From: Geobacter sp.
Lineage (GTDB): Bacteria; Desulfobacterota; Desulfuromonadia; Geobacterales; Pseudopelobacteraceae
Assembly: GCA_027346925.1 (NCBI GenBank)
Contig: DAIERH010000036.1
Location: 1 to 14,539 of the forward strand
DNA length: 14,539 nt
Reading direction: 5' to 3'
In this document: positions 13,179-14,539 of the stretch, piece after piece
How positions within the stretch are numbered: the first letter of the stretch is position 1
How the letters are laid out: each line of letters starts with the position of its first letter
Translations under genes and position numbers: made by a program
The notes under the pieces: model-generated
What the model was told of the DNA's origin: nothing
Database searches by the model: none
What the model saw: the letters and a program-made list of their open reading frames with translations, nothing else

Positions 13179-14539
13179 CTATTTTTTCGGTTTCAGGTCC
13201 CAATCGTAATACCACCTGAGATACAGCGTTACCCTGGGGATGATCAGATGCTGTCCGGGATCATGTTCCCAGTAATATTCAACACCGGCCCTGAACGGCG
13301 ATTTCTGTAACTCGGTGCCGACTGCGGGGCCATATGAGTTGTAGTACACATAATCCCTGGTCCTGAGATTGAACCGGAATTCGCCAAAGGAATTGAGGAT
13401 GATGTTTCCCGGCAGGGCAAGCCAGTCGATCCCCTGGTTGACCATGCCCATTGCCGTCGTACCCGTGCTGCCGCTGAGGTCCTGGGCCACCTTGCCGTAG
13501 GTCGAGCCCGACAGGGAGAGAATATTGAACCAGCCGGCGTCGTCGCTTTCATCGTGCATATATTTGGACCAATCATGATACCAGCCGAAAAAAGGGAATA
13601 CCCCCCTGGTGGTGCCGGTGCTCGGGCTTTGCCTGGTCCAGCGCTGGACGCTGTACTCGACCCCGACCCTGAAATGCTTCTCCGTCAGTTCAATGCCCGC
13701 GGAATTCGTGAGCAGGTCGTAGTATTGGGGCTCCCACGATCGCGTCATGTAGGAGGACTCTCCGTAGGTTCTCAGCAGCGTGTCCCCCGGCAGCCGTACC
13801 CAGTCGATGCCCTGTTGGATAAGGCCGTAGACCCCGTTTCCGAATGGCCCGTGCACGTCGCGGGACACGCTTCCGAACGTATGCCCGGAAAGGCCCACGA
13901 TCGGCGAGAGTGCCTTGGCAATAAAGGTCTTCCGATATCTGCTGGATTCGAGCAGCGTCTTCGATTCCTCGTCGTCAGGGTCGGCGGCGACCACTTTTGC
14001 GAAGTAGCGTTCAGCCTCCTCGTAGCGTCCGCCCTCGTAGGCGGAGTGTGCCCGTTCGAGGTACACGCGGATCTCGAATGCCTCCAGCCGCTCGTCCTGC
14101 CCCTTGTTATCAGCGGCGACAGCAGCCGCCTCATCGTATCGCTTCAGCTTCAAGAGGGTGCTCGCAAGGCCATAGGCATACCCCTTGCCGAGCCGATTGC
14201 GGGAATAAATGGCATTGAACTCCTGATACGCCTTCGCAAACTCCTCCCGGTTGTAGTACCACCAGGCGCGGACGACCCGGATATCCTCATTGTCGGGTCT
14301 GATCCGGAGGATCCGGCGTGCCAGCACTTCAATTTCCGGCGAATCGGGTGGCAGAATTACCAGCTTGTTCCAGAGCATCTTCAGTTGTATCTCGTCCACC
14401 AGGGCAGCGGCCTTTTGATCGTTGCCGTTCATACGGGCAACGGTTAACGCCTCATCAAGCCGTTCCAGTTTCATCAGGGCGTAGACCATCCCCTCCACAT
14501 GTTCGGGCCGCTTTGATGCACCGCTGCTCAATTGCCGGA
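13179..14539 (-). CDS. TPR protein with duplicated aromatic C-terminal module (5' end cut)
   Basis: The frame is open to the window edge, so the N-terminus is missing; a TTG at 14529-14531 exists but has no Shine-Dalgarno. Counting from that TTG (450 aa), residues 1-200 are helical TPR-like repeats (e.g. LIRPDNEDIRVVRAWWYYNR region, YEGGRYEEAERYFAKVVAAD). Residues about 213-320 and 339-444 are two copies of one module. Each runs LSGxTxGxVxxD, then QGIDWxxLPGxxxL, G(T/I)EL, FR(V/A)GVEY and WY(H/Y)DW. The modules are rich in Tyr, Trp and Gly with alternating strands, like outer-membrane barrel parts. Position directly before bcsG suggests an exopolysaccharide export or anchoring role comparable to BcsC/PgaA/NfrA-type TPR proteins, but I cannot assign a family. 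Confidence 0.8.
   Translation of the reverse strand, partial: RQLSSGASKRPEHVEGMVYALMKLERLDEALTVARMNGNDQKAAALVDEIQLKMLWNKLVILPPDSPEIEVLARRILRIRPDNEDIRVVRAWWYYNREEFAKAYQEFNAIYSRNRLGKGYAYGLASTLLKLKRYDEAAAVAADNKGQDERLEAFEIRVYLERAHSAYEGGRYEEAERYFAKVVAADPDDEESKTLLESSRYRKTFIAKALSPIVGLSGHTFGSVSRDVHGPFGNGVYGLIQQGIDWVRLPGDTLLRTYGESSYMTRSWEPQYYDLLTNSAGIELTEKHFRVGVEYSVQRWTRQSPSTGTTRGVFPFFGWYHDWSKYMHDESDDAGWFNILSLSGSTYGKVAQDLSGSTGTTAMGMVNQGIDWLALPGNIILNSFGEFRFNLRTRDYVYYNSYGPAVGTELQKSPFRAGVEYYWEHDPGQHLIIPRVTLYLRWYYDWDLKPKK

Noticed and set aside
13554..14447. 297-aa plus-strand reading frame
   Set aside because: Antisense to the TPR gene, whose frame has clear TPRs and an internal repeat. The plus-strand translation has no recognisable domain and arises from GC-rich codon bias.

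Overview
The window (14.5 kb, fairly GC-rich) looks like chromosome of a Geobacter-type deltaproteobacterium (Desulfobacterota/Desulfuromonadales). This is an inference from the mix of proteins: several PilZ c-di-GMP receptors, a CheX-like phosphatase domain, an NtrC-type response regulator, a sigma-54-type promoter, a DUF1858 redox-disulfide protein beside coaD, and small Cys-rich proteins. I saw no insertion sequence, phage gene or CRISPR array.

Layout. (1) 1-2142, minus strand: a housekeeping operon read rsmD > coaD > DUF1858 protein > PilZ protein, the last cut by the window edge. (2) 2332-3276, plus: a secreted Adhesin_E-like/TPR protein. (3) 3289-4719, minus: an orphan sigma-54-activating response regulator. 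(4) 4818-4894, plus: tRNA-Arg(UCG) with a hairpin in its leader and a terminator behind it. (5) 4895-5438: sparse DNA with one doubtful small ORF on the minus strand. (6) 5439-7790, plus: a strong sigma-70 promoter, then nadB, a stand-alone AroQ chorismate mutase and a 69-aa protein equal to only the regulatory ferredoxin-like domain of DAHP synthase, closed by a perfect 10-bp terminator hairpin. (7) 7806-10357, minus: a sigma-54-type promoter with an adjacent perfect IHF consensus, then five co-oriented genes: a Cys-rich small protein, an 86-aa unknown, a PilZ protein, a CheX-like protein and a PilZ protein with a His-rich tail. (8) 10530-14539, minus: an exopolysaccharide-type cluster. It holds a TPR protein with a duplicated aromatic C-terminal module (5' end outside the window), a BcsG-type phosphoethanolamine transferase, and a diacylglycerol kinase-family lipid kinase whose reading frame overlaps the end of bcsG.

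How the parts may work together. BcsG-type enzymes move phosphoethanolamine from phosphatidylethanolamine to cellulose and leave diacylglycerol. A lipid kinase overlapping bcsG would suit recycling of that diacylglycerol. The neighbouring PilZ/CheX operon could link c-di-GMP and phospho-relay signals to surface polysaccharide or motility. The sigma-54 promoter of that operon needs an activator of the kind encoded at 3289-4719, but a direct link between the two is only a guess. The nadB operon pairs NAD synthesis with two separated pieces of aromatic amino acid control.
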